A stretch of 45,271 nucleotides of DNA from Acidobacteriota bacterium (GTDB lineage Bacteria > Acidobacteriota > Vicinamibacteria > Vicinamibacterales > CAVVIG01). Where the stretch lies: the NCBI GenBank assembly GCA_025358945.1, contig JANYHS010000018.1, positions 1 to 45,271 on the forward strand, given 5' to 3'. The notes beneath the pieces were generated by a model, which was given only the letters and a program-made list of their open reading frames with translations, was not told the DNA's origin and searched no databases. Every line of letters starts with the position of its first letter. The stretch's first letter is position 1. Positions 25,043 through 33,375 of this stretch are shown one piece after another. A program made the translations under genes and the position numbers.

Positions 25043-27309
25043 TGTCCGGACTGCCCGACGCCTCCCTGCCGCTCGACGCCGCGGAGACGGCACAGCTGAT
25101 CGAATTCGCGCGCGCGTGCAAGGCCGCGGCTCGCGCGGTCACGCTCTATCCGAACGGTCATCCCGCAATCGCTTCGACGCTCGGACGAATCGTGCAGATC
25201 ACATCGTCGGGTGAACTGACCCAACCGCTGACGATCGGCGTCCTGCCCGACGGCCTCCAGATGACCGAGCGCGCGCCCGCGCGCATCGACAGCGCGATCA
25301 CCGAACTGGCGGCGCTGCTGCATAGCCATCTCATCGGCGAGCTGACCATTCATCCTGGCGGCGACGTCGAGTCCTGGCGCACGTTCCTGCTGCTGCTGGG
25401 ACGCTCGCCGGAATCGGTCCGCACCGACGGCGGCATCGCGCGCGTGTGGACGACGATGGCCGGCCGACACGTGGAGTTACGAGAGATCGACTACACCGAA
25501 GTCCTGCGCGAGCGCCTGGACGGCGAGTCGGCCCTCTGGACGCGCGTGATTGCCAATTGTCTCCAGGGCAGCGCCTTCGATGTCGACGAGTCGGGCATTC
25601 GCGAACTGCTCGGCATCGCGGCCGACAGCGAGAAACTCGCGGCCCTGATGGCGTCGCTCGAACGCAGCACCGATGGCAGCGGCGACGGCGGCGGCATCGG
25701 CCTCAAGGCTGCCGCGATGATGCGCATGCTCCGCGGCATCGTCGAGGTCGTCTCGAAAAAAGATCCGGAGCAGCTCGAGCCGGTCCTGAAACAGATGGCG
25801 ACCGCTGCCGGCCATTGCTCGCCCGACATGCTGATCGGCTTGATCCGCCAGTCGAGCGGCGACCAGGGTCCGCAGCTGATGCAAGCCGTCGTCGGCCGGA
25901 TGACGGACACCACCATTTCGCGGTTCGTCTCACGGCACGTGATCGCCGACGGAACGGCCACCGATCGCCTGGCGCAGGCGTTCCAGACGCTGGTGCGCGA
26001 CGGAGACGAGCAACAGCGCCTGCTCGCGATGGCGCGACACGACGTTGCCGAGTCGCCCCTGGGGAGCACGGACACCTTCGGGGAGCTGTGGGACACCGTC
26101 GCCGAGAAACTGCTGACGTCGTACTCCGACGCAACGTTCGTCTCGGAGTCGTACGGCAAGGAGTTGTCCGGTGCGCGGATGAAGGCGATCGACGTCGCCA
26201 GTACCAGCGACGACCCGCCGGAGCGCATCAGCGCCTGGCTCCGCACGATCGCCACGACGGCGCTGCGCGGCCTCGACCTGATGCTGATGATCGACCTGCT
26301 GAAGATCGAGCAGGACGAGCAACGCTGGCGCGAGTTGCTGACGCCGCTGGTCGGCCTGATCGAGGACCTCCTCCTGGTCGGCGACTTCGACGCGGCCTCG
26401 GAGTCGATCGCCGTCCTGGTGACCGCCGGCGGCGCCGGGACGCCGTCGCGGCGGCAACTCGCGCTGACGGCGATCGACGTCCTGCTGGCCGGCTCGATGA
26501 TGCGCCACGTGACGACGCACCTGGCGACGCTGGACGAAGCGCAGTTCGAACGCGTCAAGGTGATGAGTGTGTCGCTTGGCGAAGTGTTCGTGCGCCCGCT
26601 GGCGGAAGCCTTGTCGGTCGAGGACCGGCCGCGCACGCGGGAGCGGCTGACCTCCATCCTGCTGGCGTTCGGCTCGGTGGGGCGCCGCACCATCGAGCGG
26701 CTGAAGAATTCGCACAACCCCGCCGTGCGCCGCACCGCGATCCAGCTGATGCGGCAATTCGGCGGCGACGAAGCGCTGCCGGATCTGACGGAGCTGCTCG
26801 ACGACAACGAACCGCAGGTGCAGCGCGAGGCCGTGCGAGCGATTCTGAACGTCGGCACGGACGCGGCCTACCGCATCCTCGAGCAGGCGCTCGCCAGCGG
26901 CACGGCGCAGTCACGCGACGCGATCATGCAGTCGATCGGCCGTGTGCGCGACGAACGCGCGACGCCGCTGTTTGCCTATATCCTGGGCCACATCGACCAT
27001 CGCGGCGCGTTGGCGCCGATCTACCTGCGCGCGATAGAGTCGCTTGGCGCGCTGCGCGATCCGGGAGGCATTGCGCCGCTGCGCGAGGTGCTCTACAAGG
27101 GCGAATGGTGGGCGCCGAGACGCACCGGCGCCACGCGCAGCGCGGCCGCGTCGGCGCTGGCGCGCATCGGTACCGCGGACGCGTTTGCCGTGCTCGATGA
27201 GGCCGTCGCCCGCGGCTCACGTGGTGTCCGATCCGCGGCGCGCGCGCAACTGTCCGCCAGCCGCACGCGCCGCCCCGCTGCCCGTCCACCGGAGGAGCAC
27301 CAGGCATGA
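25042..27309 (+). CDS. HEAT-repeat protein with LYxxxHP N-terminal domain (second of pair)
   Basis: A 755-residue cytoplasmic protein, paralogue of the gene at 21436 (similar length, order and end). N-domain: LYPNGHP (35-41), LTIGVLPDGLQM (63-74), VELREIDYTEVL (144-155). The HEAT repeats cover about 545-740, including LPDLTELLDDNEPQVQREAV. Both HEAT proteins end with an aromatic/basic stretch (SFFGRKKAR in the first, EWWAPRRTG here) followed by ALARVGT/ALARIGT, good evidence of common descent. The start ATG 25042 overlaps the HD-GYP stop. Overall the two copies are diverged, so the duplication is old. Function inferred as a partner of the HD-GYP enzymes. Confidence 0.85.
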   Translation: MSGLPDASLPLDAAETAQLIEFARACKAAARAVTLYPNGHPAIASTLGRIVQITSSGELTQPLTIGVLPDGLQMTERAPARIDSAITELAALLHSHLIGELTIHPGGDVESWRTFLLLLGRSPESVRTDGGIARVWTTMAGRHVELREIDYTEVLRERLDGESALWTRVIANCLQGSAFDVDESGIRELLGIAADSEKLAALMASLERSTDGSGDGGGIGLKAAAMMRMLRGIVEVVSKKDPEQLEPVLKQMATAAGHCSPDMLIGLIRQSSGDQGPQLMQAVVGRMTDTTISRFVSRHVIADGTATDRLAQAFQTLVRDGDEQQRLLAMARHDVAESPLGSTDTFGELWDTVAEKLLTSYSDATFVSESYGKELSGARMKAIDVASTSDDPPERISAWLRTIATTALRGLDLMLMIDLLKIEQDEQRWRELLTPLVGLIEDLLLVGDFDAASESIAVLVTAGGAGTPSRRQLALTAIDVLLAGSMMRHVTTHLATLDEAQFERVKVMSVSLGEVFVRPLAEALSVEDRPRTRERLTSILLAFGSVGRRTIERLKNSHNPAVRRTAIQLMRQFGGDEALPDLTELLDDNEPQVQREAVRAILNVGTDAAYRILEQALASGTAQSRDAIMQSIGRVRDERATPLFAYILGHIDHRGALAPIYLRAIESLGALRDPGGIAPLREVLYKGEWWAPRRTGATRSAAASALARIGTADAFAVLDEAVARGSRGVRSAARAQLSASRTRRPAARPPEEHQA

Positions 27310-28667
27310 GCGCGCCCCGCTTCCAGCTCGCCGACGATCTCCTGCGACGTTTCGCCGCCTCGCTGCGATCGGCGCAGCTCTACTCGCCCGGACACCCGAT
27401 CATCGGGCGCAACCTCGACGCGCTGTCGTCCGCGTTCCAGTTGCTGCACAGCCTGCAGCCGGCGGTCACCATCGGTCTGGTCGGCGACGAAGTGATCGTC
27501 GACGACATGCCGATGGCGAAGGCGGACACCTTCGGTCCGTTCGTCCGGCGGCTGCAGCAGAGCGGCATCGAGCGGATGACGATCGATCGTGGGGTCACGC
27601 TCGACGAGATCGCCGAGTTCCTCGCCGCACTGATGGCGCTCGACGCCCGGGACCCCGGCGCCGCGACTGCGTTCCCGCCGCTCCCCCACGTCCGCGTCGG
27701 GCGCGTCTCCGTCGAGCAGCGCGTCGCGGGCAGCGTCACCGACATGGCGACGATCAAACGGCTCTACTCCGATGCCGTCACGCTCGCCAGCGAGATCTGG
27801 GACAGCGCGGAGACCGAGGGACATCCGGACGCGACCGCGGCGCGGTCGATGATCGACGGCCTCGCGCAGGCCGTGGCGCAGAACCGCACTGCGCTGTTGG
27901 CGCTGACGACACTGAAGAACTACGACAACTACACGTTCACACACATGGTGAACGTGTCGATCCTGACGATGGGCCAGGCGCGCGGGCTGGGAGTCGACGG
28001 CCCGCTGCTGCGCGAGTTCGGCCTCGCCGCGCTGATGCACGACATCGGGAAAGTTCGCACGCCGCTCGAAGTGCTGAACAAACCGGACGCGCTGACGGAC
28101 GCGGAGTTCACGATCATGAAGCGCCACGTCGTGGACGGCGCTGAAATCCTGCGCACGACGCCGGACATTCCGGCGTTGGTGCCGATTGTCGCGTTCGAGC
28201 ATCACCTGCGTATTGACGGATCCGGATATCCGTCCGGCGTCACCCGGCCCTCGCTCAACGTCGGCACGATGCTGTGCAGCATCGCCGACGTCTACGACGC
28301 CATGCGATCGCAGCGCCATTACCAGCAGGCGTTTCCCACCGACCGCATTCTTGCGGTATTGAAGCGCAACGACGGAACGCAGTTCGATCAGCATCTCGTT
28401 CGCCGCTTCGTGCAACTCATCGGCATCTATCCGGTGGGCAATCTGGTGCGCCTCAACACCGGCGAGATCGCCGTCGTCATGAACGAGTACGCGCCCGATC
28501 CGTATCGCCCCCACGTGCGCGTGCTGATCGACCGTGACGGCTCACGCCTCGATGCGCCCTACGAAGTGAACCTGTGGGACCCCGGCGACGATCCGCGGCG
28601 CCCGGGCGCCATTGCCGCGCCGGTCGATCCGGCGGGCTACGCGTTCGACCCGCTGCTGCTGATGTAA
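27306..28667 (+). CDS. HD-GYP domain phosphodiesterase with LYxxxHP N-terminal domain (second)
   Basis: A 453-residue paralogue of the gene at 23687. N-domain: LYSPGHP (25-31), VTIGLVGDEVIVDD (54-67), VRVGRVSVEQR (129-139). HD-GYP ligands are complete: His213, His245-Asp246, His274, His299-His300, and the canonical DGSGYP (304-309). The C-terminal part has PVGNLVRLNTGEIAVV, matching the first copy. The two enzymes are strongly alike in the catalytic half (TLKNYDNYTFTHMVNVS versus ALKKYDNYTFTHMVNVS) and looser in the N-domain. The start ATG overlaps the HEAT stop (ATGA). No membrane segment, receiver or GAF domain, so the N-domain is the likely input or docking part. Confidence 0.92.
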   Translation: MSAPRFQLADDLLRRFAASLRSAQLYSPGHPIIGRNLDALSSAFQLLHSLQPAVTIGLVGDEVIVDDMPMAKADTFGPFVRRLQQSGIERMTIDRGVTLDEIAEFLAALMALDARDPGAATAFPPLPHVRVGRVSVEQRVAGSVTDMATIKRLYSDAVTLASEIWDSAETEGHPDATAARSMIDGLAQAVAQNRTALLALTTLKNYDNYTFTHMVNVSILTMGQARGLGVDGPLLREFGLAALMHDIGKVRTPLEVLNKPDALTDAEFTIMKRHVVDGAEILRTTPDIPALVPIVAFEHHLRIDGSGYPSGVTRPSLNVGTMLCSIADVYDAMRSQRHYQQAFPTDRILAVLKRNDGTQFDQHLVRRFVQLIGIYPVGNLVRLNTGEIAVVMNEYAPDPYRPHVRVLIDRDGSRLDAPYEVNLWDPGDDPRRPGAIAAPVDPAGYAFDPLLLM

Positions 28668-28670
28668 AAT
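28665..28670 (+). promoter_or_regulatory. -10 box (TAAAAT) for the phosphatase gene
   Basis: TAAAAT includes the stop codon of the HD-GYP gene and ends 7 bases before the GTG start of the phosphatase gene. No Shine-Dalgarno sequence fits in between, so a leaderless GTG message is likely. The -35 region lies inside the HD-GYP gene and is weak. Confidence 0.4.
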
Positions 28671-28677
28671 CCCCAGC

Positions 28678-30285
28678 GTGAAAACCATAGCCGTCCTCGC
28701 CGCGCTGGTGGTGCTGTCCACACCCCGCTTTCATGCGCAGACGCCCACCCGGCCGAAGCTCGCCGTCATCATCGTCGTCGATCAGATGCGCGCCGACTAC
28801 GTCGACCGCTTCAATGGCGAGTGGACAGGCGGCCTCAAGCGGATGGTGACGCAGGGCGCCTGGTTTCAGAATGCGGCGTATCCGTACCTGACCACGGTGA
28901 CGTGCGCCGGGCACGCAACGATTTCGACGGGATCGTTCCCGCCCACGCACGGCGTATTCCAGAACTCCTGGTGGGATCGCGACGCGCGGAAACAGATGAC
29001 GTGCACTGAGGATCCGCGCGCGAACGACGTCGGCTACGGCGTGACCGTGACCGGCGGCGACAGCCCGCAGCGGCTGCTGGTGCCGACCTTCGGCGATCAG
29101 ATGCGTGAAAGCCGCCAGGCGCACGTCGTGTCGCTGTCGCTCAAGGATCGCAGCGCGATCATGCTCGGCGGACACGGTGGCGACGCCGTCACATGGTTGA
29201 CCAATACACTCGACGGCTGGGAGACTTCGTCGGCCTACTCGCAGACGACAGTGCCCGCGGTGAAGGCCTTCGTCGACGCCAACCCGATCACCGCCGATTT
29301 CGGCAAGACGTGGACGCGCATGCTGCCGCCGACGTCGTACTCGGGTTCCGACGATGGTCTTGGCGAAGCGCCACCGCAGGGGTGGACGCGGACGTTTCCG
29401 CACGCGCTGAAGGGTTTGGCGACGACCGCGGACGCGGCGTACTTCCAGCAGTGGGAGCGCAGCCCGTACGCCGACGCGTACCTCGGGCGATTCGCCGCGG
29501 CGCTGGTGCAGTCGATGCAACTCGGCAGACATGACGGCACCGACGTGCTCGCCGTCAGTTTTTCGAGCCCCGACCTGGTCGGCCACGCGTTCGGTCCGAG
29601 CAGCCACGAGGTGCAGGACATCTACGCACGGCTCGATCTGACGATCGGCGCGCTGTTCGATCAGCTCGATGCCGTCGTCGGCAAGGATCAATGGGTGGCC
29701 GGGCTCACCGCCGATCACGGCGTGACGCCGATTCCCGAACAGCTGGTGGCGGAAGGCAAGGACGCGGGACGCATCAGCGGCAGCGAGATTGTCGTGGCGA
29801 TCGAGCGGGCGCTGAAGCCGGCACTCGGCGAAGGACGCCACGTCACGGTGCTCAATACGAACGATATTTATTTCGAGCCGGGCGTCTACAAGAAGATCGA
29901 ACAGACCAAGGGCCTGATCGGCAGCGTCATTTCGGCGATCGAAGCGCGTCCCGGCGTGCGGCGCGCGTTTCGCAGCGAGCAGGCGCGCGACGGCGCGAAG
30001 TCGAGCGACCCGCTGTTACGCGCGGCGGCGCTCAGCTACGTTCCGGGCCGCAGCGGCGACATCATCTTTGCGGCGAAACCGGGATGGATGATCTCCTCCG
30101 CAGGCACGACGCACGGGTCCGCAACACCAGATGATCAGCGCGTGCCGCTCCTGTTCCTCGGCCAGGGCATCAGGCCCGGCGCCTATCAGCAGCCGGCGAC
30201 GCCGGCCGATCTCGCGCCAACCCTCGCGGTGATTTCGGGCCTGTCGATGAAAGCGGAAGGCCGCCCGCTGCCATGCGTCAAATAG
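28678..30285 (+). CDS. PafA-type alkaline phosphatase family protein, secreted
   Basis: Periplasmic phosphomonoesterase of the alkaline phosphatase superfamily, 535 residues. A signal peptide (residues 1-20, ending FHA) precedes the catalytic domain. Two-metal site: Asp35 (VVDQMRADY), the nucleophile Thr in LTTVTCAGHATI (71-82), Asp and His in SSPDLVGHAFGP, Asp-His in LTADHGVTPIP and a last His in TTHGSATP. This motif order matches the calcium-tolerant, Thr-nucleophile PafA enzymes that free phosphate from organic phosphomonoesters. GTG 28678 is the start, placing the signal peptide at the N-terminus. The MGMT-like gene starts inside its last codons. Confidence 0.92.
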   Translation: MKTIAVLAALVVLSTPRFHAQTPTRPKLAVIIVVDQMRADYVDRFNGEWTGGLKRMVTQGAWFQNAAYPYLTTVTCAGHATISTGSFPPTHGVFQNSWWDRDARKQMTCTEDPRANDVGYGVTVTGGDSPQRLLVPTFGDQMRESRQAHVVSLSLKDRSAIMLGGHGGDAVTWLTNTLDGWETSSAYSQTTVPAVKAFVDANPITADFGKTWTRMLPPTSYSGSDDGLGEAPPQGWTRTFPHALKGLATTADAAYFQQWERSPYADAYLGRFAAALVQSMQLGRHDGTDVLAVSFSSPDLVGHAFGPSSHEVQDIYARLDLTIGALFDQLDAVVGKDQWVAGLTADHGVTPIPEQLVAEGKDAGRISGSEIVVAIERALKPALGEGRHVTVLNTNDIYFEPGVYKKIEQTKGLIGSVISAIEARPGVRRAFRSEQARDGAKSSDPLLRAAALSYVPGRSGDIIFAAKPGWMISSAGTTHGSATPDDQRVPLLFLGQGIRPGAYQQPATPADLAPTLAVISGLSMKAEGRPLPCVK

Positions 30286-30605
30286 CGCCGAAAGACACCG
30301 AGTTTTCCCGCCGTGTGCTGTCCGTCGTCCGGCGGATTCCGCCGGGACGCGTGGCCGCGTACGGCGAGGTCGCCACGCTGGCGGGTCGCCCGCGTGCGGC
30401 GCGCGCCGTCGGCAACATCATGCGCGGCTGCGGCCGGCCCGATGTGCCGTGCCATCGCGTGATCGCCGCCGGTGGAGGCCTGGGCGGCTACGGCGGGAGC
30501 GAGATGCTGAAGCGGGCCCTGCTCGTGGCGGAAGGCATCATCGTCTCCGGATCGCGAATCCGCGATCTCGGGCGCGTCCGCTGGCAGCCGCGGCGAAAAC
30601 CTTAA
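30273..30605 (+). CDS. One-domain MGMT-like DNA alkyl-transfer protein
   Basis: A 110-residue protein that equals the C-terminal, DNA-binding domain of O6-alkylguanine-DNA alkyltransferases. The winged-helix part has IPPGRVAAYGEVA (22-34) and the arginine-finger stretch RAARAVGNIM (41-50). The active-site motif PCHRVI is intact, with Cys60; alkyltransferase-like proteins (ATL) of similar length carry Trp there instead. It could therefore still accept an alkyl group, though it lacks the N-terminal domain of Ada/Ogt. It overlaps the end of the phosphatase gene by 13 bases. Confidence 0.85.
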   Translation: MRQIAPKDTEFSRRVLSVVRRIPPGRVAAYGEVATLAGRPRAARAVGNIMRGCGRPDVPCHRVIAAGGGLGGYGGSEMLKRALLVAEGIIVSGSRIRDLGRVRWQPRRKP

Positions 30606-30620
30606 AGCGAGCTGGCGCGC

Positions 30621-30869
30621 GTGCTGATCACCGTCGACGACCGCGCCGGCCGCGTCGACGTCCGCACCGAATACGAGCAGAATCGTGGCGACCCAAACCG
30701 CCGAACCGACCACGTATCAGTTGACTACACGGTGACCGTGCCGGCGTCAGTTTGGGTGGATCTGCATTCGATTTCAGGGACCATCAAGGTCACCGGCGTA
30801 CACGGATCACTGCGCAGCGAGACGATCAGCGGCGACATCATCCTCGCGAAACGCCAGCCCGGCTGTTGA
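30621..30869 (+). pseudogene. Fragment of a DUF4097-like (putative adhesin) protein
   Basis: An 82-residue frame, GTG-initiated, 15 bases after the MGMT-like stop and in the same frame. It encodes strand-rich sequence (VLITVDDRAGRVDV, VSVDYTVTVPASVWVDL, SGTIKVTGVHGSLRSETISG) that resembles the middle of DUF4097 beta-helix proteins, which normally have an N-terminal signal peptide and several more SGxxxxxG repeats. Both ends are missing here. It is read as a relic; a short expressed protein cannot be excluded. Confidence 0.5.
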
Positions 30870-30900
30870 TTCCGATGGCACCACGATTGCTGATCCTCGG

Positions 30901-30906
30901 TATAAT
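30901..30906 (+). promoter_or_regulatory. Perfect -10 box (TATAAT) for the secreted protein gene
   Basis: TATAAT lies 37 bases before the ATG at 30944, leaving a leader of about 30 bases with GGAGG (30931-30935) as a ribosome-binding site. No good -35 hexamer is seen at the usual distance. Confidence 0.55.
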
Positions 30907-30943
30907 CAACGTCACCTTGGGCGTTCATTTGGAGGCCAGCATC

Positions 30944-31423
30944 ATGAAGCGAATTGTTCTCGTGGGGGTTCTTGTCGGCGCCGTCGCCGCAAGCACCGCC
31001 TTCGCGCAGACGGAAAAAGGTCACACCGCGCCGAAGGCGCAGCCCGCTACCGGCCCAGCCGTGATGGCGCCGGAAGGCGAGATGGCTCTCGGGTCCGTCC
31101 ACATTCCGAAAGGCGTGAAGGCCGACGGCAAGACGCTGGCTGCCGGCACGTACCAGGTTCACCTGACGCCGCAAATGGCGACGCCGGACGCCAAGGGCCA
31201 GACCGCCTCGCTCGAGCGCTGGGTGGAATTCCGCAAGGGCGGCAAGGTCGCCGGCCGCGAAGTCGTGACGATCATCCCGCAGTCCGAGATCGACAAGGTC
31301 CAGAAGGACGCGCCACCCAAGGCCAACAGCTCGAAAGTCGAGACGCTGAAGGGCGGCGACTACACGCGCCTGTGGATCCACAAGGGCGGGAACCACTATC
31401 TCGTCCACTTCCCGACCGCGTAA
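30944..31423 (+). CDS. Secreted protein of unknown function
   Basis: A 159-residue protein with a clear signal peptide (MKRIVLVGVLVGAVAAS.. cleaved after AFA, about residue 20). The mature part is rich in Lys, Gly and short strands. It includes HIPKGVKADGKTLAAGTYQV (53-72), a stretch similar to periplasmic beta-sandwich proteins of acidobacteria in which a property is 'set' by PxGxYxV strands, then a C-terminal GDYTRLWIHKGGNHYLVHF. I do not recognise a named family. It has its own promoter, a strong GGAGG site and a terminator, the best-equipped expression signals in the window, so it may be abundant. Confidence 0.75.
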   Translation: MKRIVLVGVLVGAVAASTAFAQTEKGHTAPKAQPATGPAVMAPEGEMALGSVHIPKGVKADGKTLAAGTYQVHLTPQMATPDAKGQTASLERWVEFRKGGKVAGREVVTIIPQSEIDKVQKDAPPKANSSKVETLKGGDYTRLWIHKGGNHYLVHFPTA

Positions 31424-31452
31424 GCGGCATCGCGTTCAGGGCTGATGGCTAA

Positions 31453-31485
31453 GGGCTGAGGGGCATCGGGCTCCTCAGCTCTTTT
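31453..31485 (+). terminator. Rho-independent terminator after the secreted protein gene
   Basis: GCTGAGG (31455-31461) pairs with CCTCAGC (31473-31479) around an 11-base loop and is followed by TCTTTT. It lies 30 bases after the stop codon at 31423. The left arm is part of a GGGCTGATGGCTAAGGGCTGAGG repeat. Confidence 0.6.
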
Positions 31486-31500
31486 CACGTACGGCGGTCG

Positions 31501-31775
31501 TTCCTGATCGACACCAACATCTTCTCCGAGTTGCGGAAGGGTGAGCGCTGCAACGCATGGGTGGCGCGATGGTTCGCGGACGTGGACGACGCGGAACTGT
31601 TTGTCAGCGTGTTGACGATCGGCACGTCCCGGATCCGGTCCCGGTCATCGACGGACTGCTCGCCGCCACCGCCAGGGTGCACGGCTTGTCTCTCGTGACG
31701 CGCAACACGAAGCACGTTCGCCGGACGGGCGTGACCTGCGTCGATCCGTTCACGAATCACCGATCCCTTCGATAA
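31501..31775 (+). pseudogene. Relic of a VapC-type PIN toxin, core deleted
   Basis: Two pieces of a PIN-domain ribonuclease in different frames. The first (31501-31623) begins with FLIDTNIFSELRKG, the N-terminal acidic motif of the family, but has no start codon before it. The second (31623-31775) encodes PDPVPVIDGLLAATA, LSLVTRN and TGVTCVDPF, the C-terminal half. The join at about 31623 changes frame and omits about 50 residues, including the middle acidic residue. It is not functional. No antitoxin remnant is visible. This, with the terminator, is all I see in the 374-base gap between genes. Confidence 0.75.
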
Positions 31776-31797
31776 TCCCTGTTGAAGCGGCTCGCCT

Positions 31798-33363
31798 CTA
31801 CACCGCCATGACATCGAACTGCTCGTGATGGAGATGGACGTCAGCCTTGATGGTGACGTCCTTTCCAATCGACGCCCGTAGGTCCGTCAGCACGCCGCTC
31901 TCTTCTTCCTTCAGCGCCCGCGCGATGTCGGGGTTCACCCGCAGCAGCAGCCGATGGCCGCTGATGTCCGGACCGACCTTCTTCACTTCGTTCAGGATCT
32001 CGTAGCAGATCGTCGAGCTCGACTTGATCACGCCGGTGCCGGCGCAGTACGGGCACGGCTCGGTGAGGACGCGCTCGAGACTCTGCTTGACGCGCTTGCG
32101 CGTGATGATCACCAGACCGAAGTCCGACACCTGCAGCGCCTTGGACGGCGAGCGATCCTTGCGCAGCTCCTGCTCCACCGCCTGATACACCTTCTGGCGG
32201 TTTTTCTTGTCGTCCATGTCGATCAGGTCGAGGACGATGATGCCGCCGAGATCGCGCAGGCGGATCTGCCGGACGATTTCCTTCACGGCCTCGAGATTGG
32301 TCTTGACGATCGTATCCTCGAGACGGCCGCTGGTCTTCTTGCCGACGAAGCGCCCGGTGTTGACGTCGATGGCAACGAGCGCCTCCGTCTGGTTGATCAC
32401 GATCGATCCGCCGGACTTCAGGAACACCTTGCTCTTCAGCGCCTTGTCGATCTCGGCCTGCACGCCGTACTCGTCGAAAATCGGGAACGGCTTCGAGTAC
32501 AGCTTCACCTTCGGCGCCAGGCTCGGCATGATGCGCTCGATGAGCTCCATCACCTTCTGGTATTCCTGCGCGTTGTCGATGCGGATCGCCTGGAAATCCT
32601 CGGTCAGCAGATCGCGCAGCAGCCGCGCGACGATGCTCTGCTCCTGGAACAGCACGGCCGGCGCGCGAGACGACTCGTTGCGCTGGCGCATCTCGGTCCA
32701 GATCTTGTGGAACGCGTCGAGGTCGCCGAGGATGTCTTCCTTCGGTCGTCCGCCCGCCGCCGTGCGGATGATCACGCCGCCGGTGAAGCCGTGCGCCTCG
32801 CGGAACTCGCGGACGATGCCGCGCAGCCGGCCGCGCTCCTCGCGCGATTCAATCTTGCGCGACACGCCGATATGATCGACCGTCGGCATGAACACCATGA
32901 AGCGCCCCGGAATCGTCACGTGCGTGGTGAGGCGCGCGCCCTTGGTGCCGAGCGGCTCCTTCACGACCTGGACGACGATCTCCTGGCCTTCCTTGAGGAG
33001 TTCTTCGATTTTCTGGGTCGGGCGATCCTGGCGGTCGCGCTCAGGCCGGCCTCGATGGCCACCACCGCCGCCGCCGTTGCCGGTCGCGCCCGCTTCGTCG
33101 TCTTCATCACCGGCGAGCTTGTCGAACTCGGCGAGCGTGTCGATGACGTCGGCGACGTACAGGAAGCCATCGCGCTCGAGGCCGAGGTCGATGAAGGAGG
33201 ACTGCATGCCGGGCAGCACTTTCGAGACCCGGCCTTTGTAGACGTTGCCGACGACGCCGCGGTGCCGTTCGCGTTCGACGAAAATCTCTGCGACCAGGTC
33301 GTCCTCGAGGATGGCCACCATCGTTTCGTGGCCGTTGGAGGAGACGATCATCTCCTTGTTCAT
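31798..33363 (-). CDS. rng: Ribonuclease G/E family endoribonuclease
   Basis: Single-strand endoribonuclease that matures 16S rRNA and degrades mRNA. Length 521, close to RNase G and lacking the long RNase E scaffold tail. Residues 35-135 are the S1 domain (GVVGNVYKGRVSKVLPG, SFIDLG). It contains a 40-residue insert (about 77-118) with an acidic part, a Gly run and Arg/Asp-rich sequence, which is unusual. The catalytic metal site includes IDVNTG and LDLIDMDD. The zinc-link appears as PCPYCAGTG. ATG 33363 is chosen: AAGGAG lies six bases before it, and a GTG sits one codon upstream. It follows rodA after a paired hairpin element. Confidence 0.93.
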   Translation of the reverse strand: MNKEMIVSSNGHETMVAILEDDLVAEIFVERERHRGVVGNVYKGRVSKVLPGMQSSFIDLGLERDGFLYVADVIDTLAEFDKLAGDEDDEAGATGNGGGGGGHRGRPERDRQDRPTQKIEELLKEGQEIVVQVVKEPLGTKGARLTTHVTIPGRFMVFMPTVDHIGVSRKIESREERGRLRGIVREFREAHGFTGGVIIRTAAGGRPKEDILGDLDAFHKIWTEMRQRNESSRAPAVLFQEQSIVARLLRDLLTEDFQAIRIDNAQEYQKVMELIERIMPSLAPKVKLYSKPFPIFDEYGVQAEIDKALKSKVFLKSGGSIVINQTEALVAIDVNTGRFVGKKTSGRLEDTIVKTNLEAVKEIVRQIRLRDLGGIIVLDLIDMDDKKNRQKVYQAVEQELRKDRSPSKALQVSDFGLVIITRKRVKQSLERVLTEPCPYCAGTGVIKSSSTICYEILNEVKKVGPDISGHRLLLRVNPDIARALKEEESGVLTDLRASIGKDVTIKADVHLHHEQFDVMAV

Positions 33364-33375
33364 CACAAACTCCTT

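Noticed and set aside
25446-27200. Second plus-strand frame of 584 codons inside the second HEAT gene
   Set aside because: It is an out-of-frame reading with extreme Arg content and no homology that I recognise; the HEAT frame matches its paralogue.
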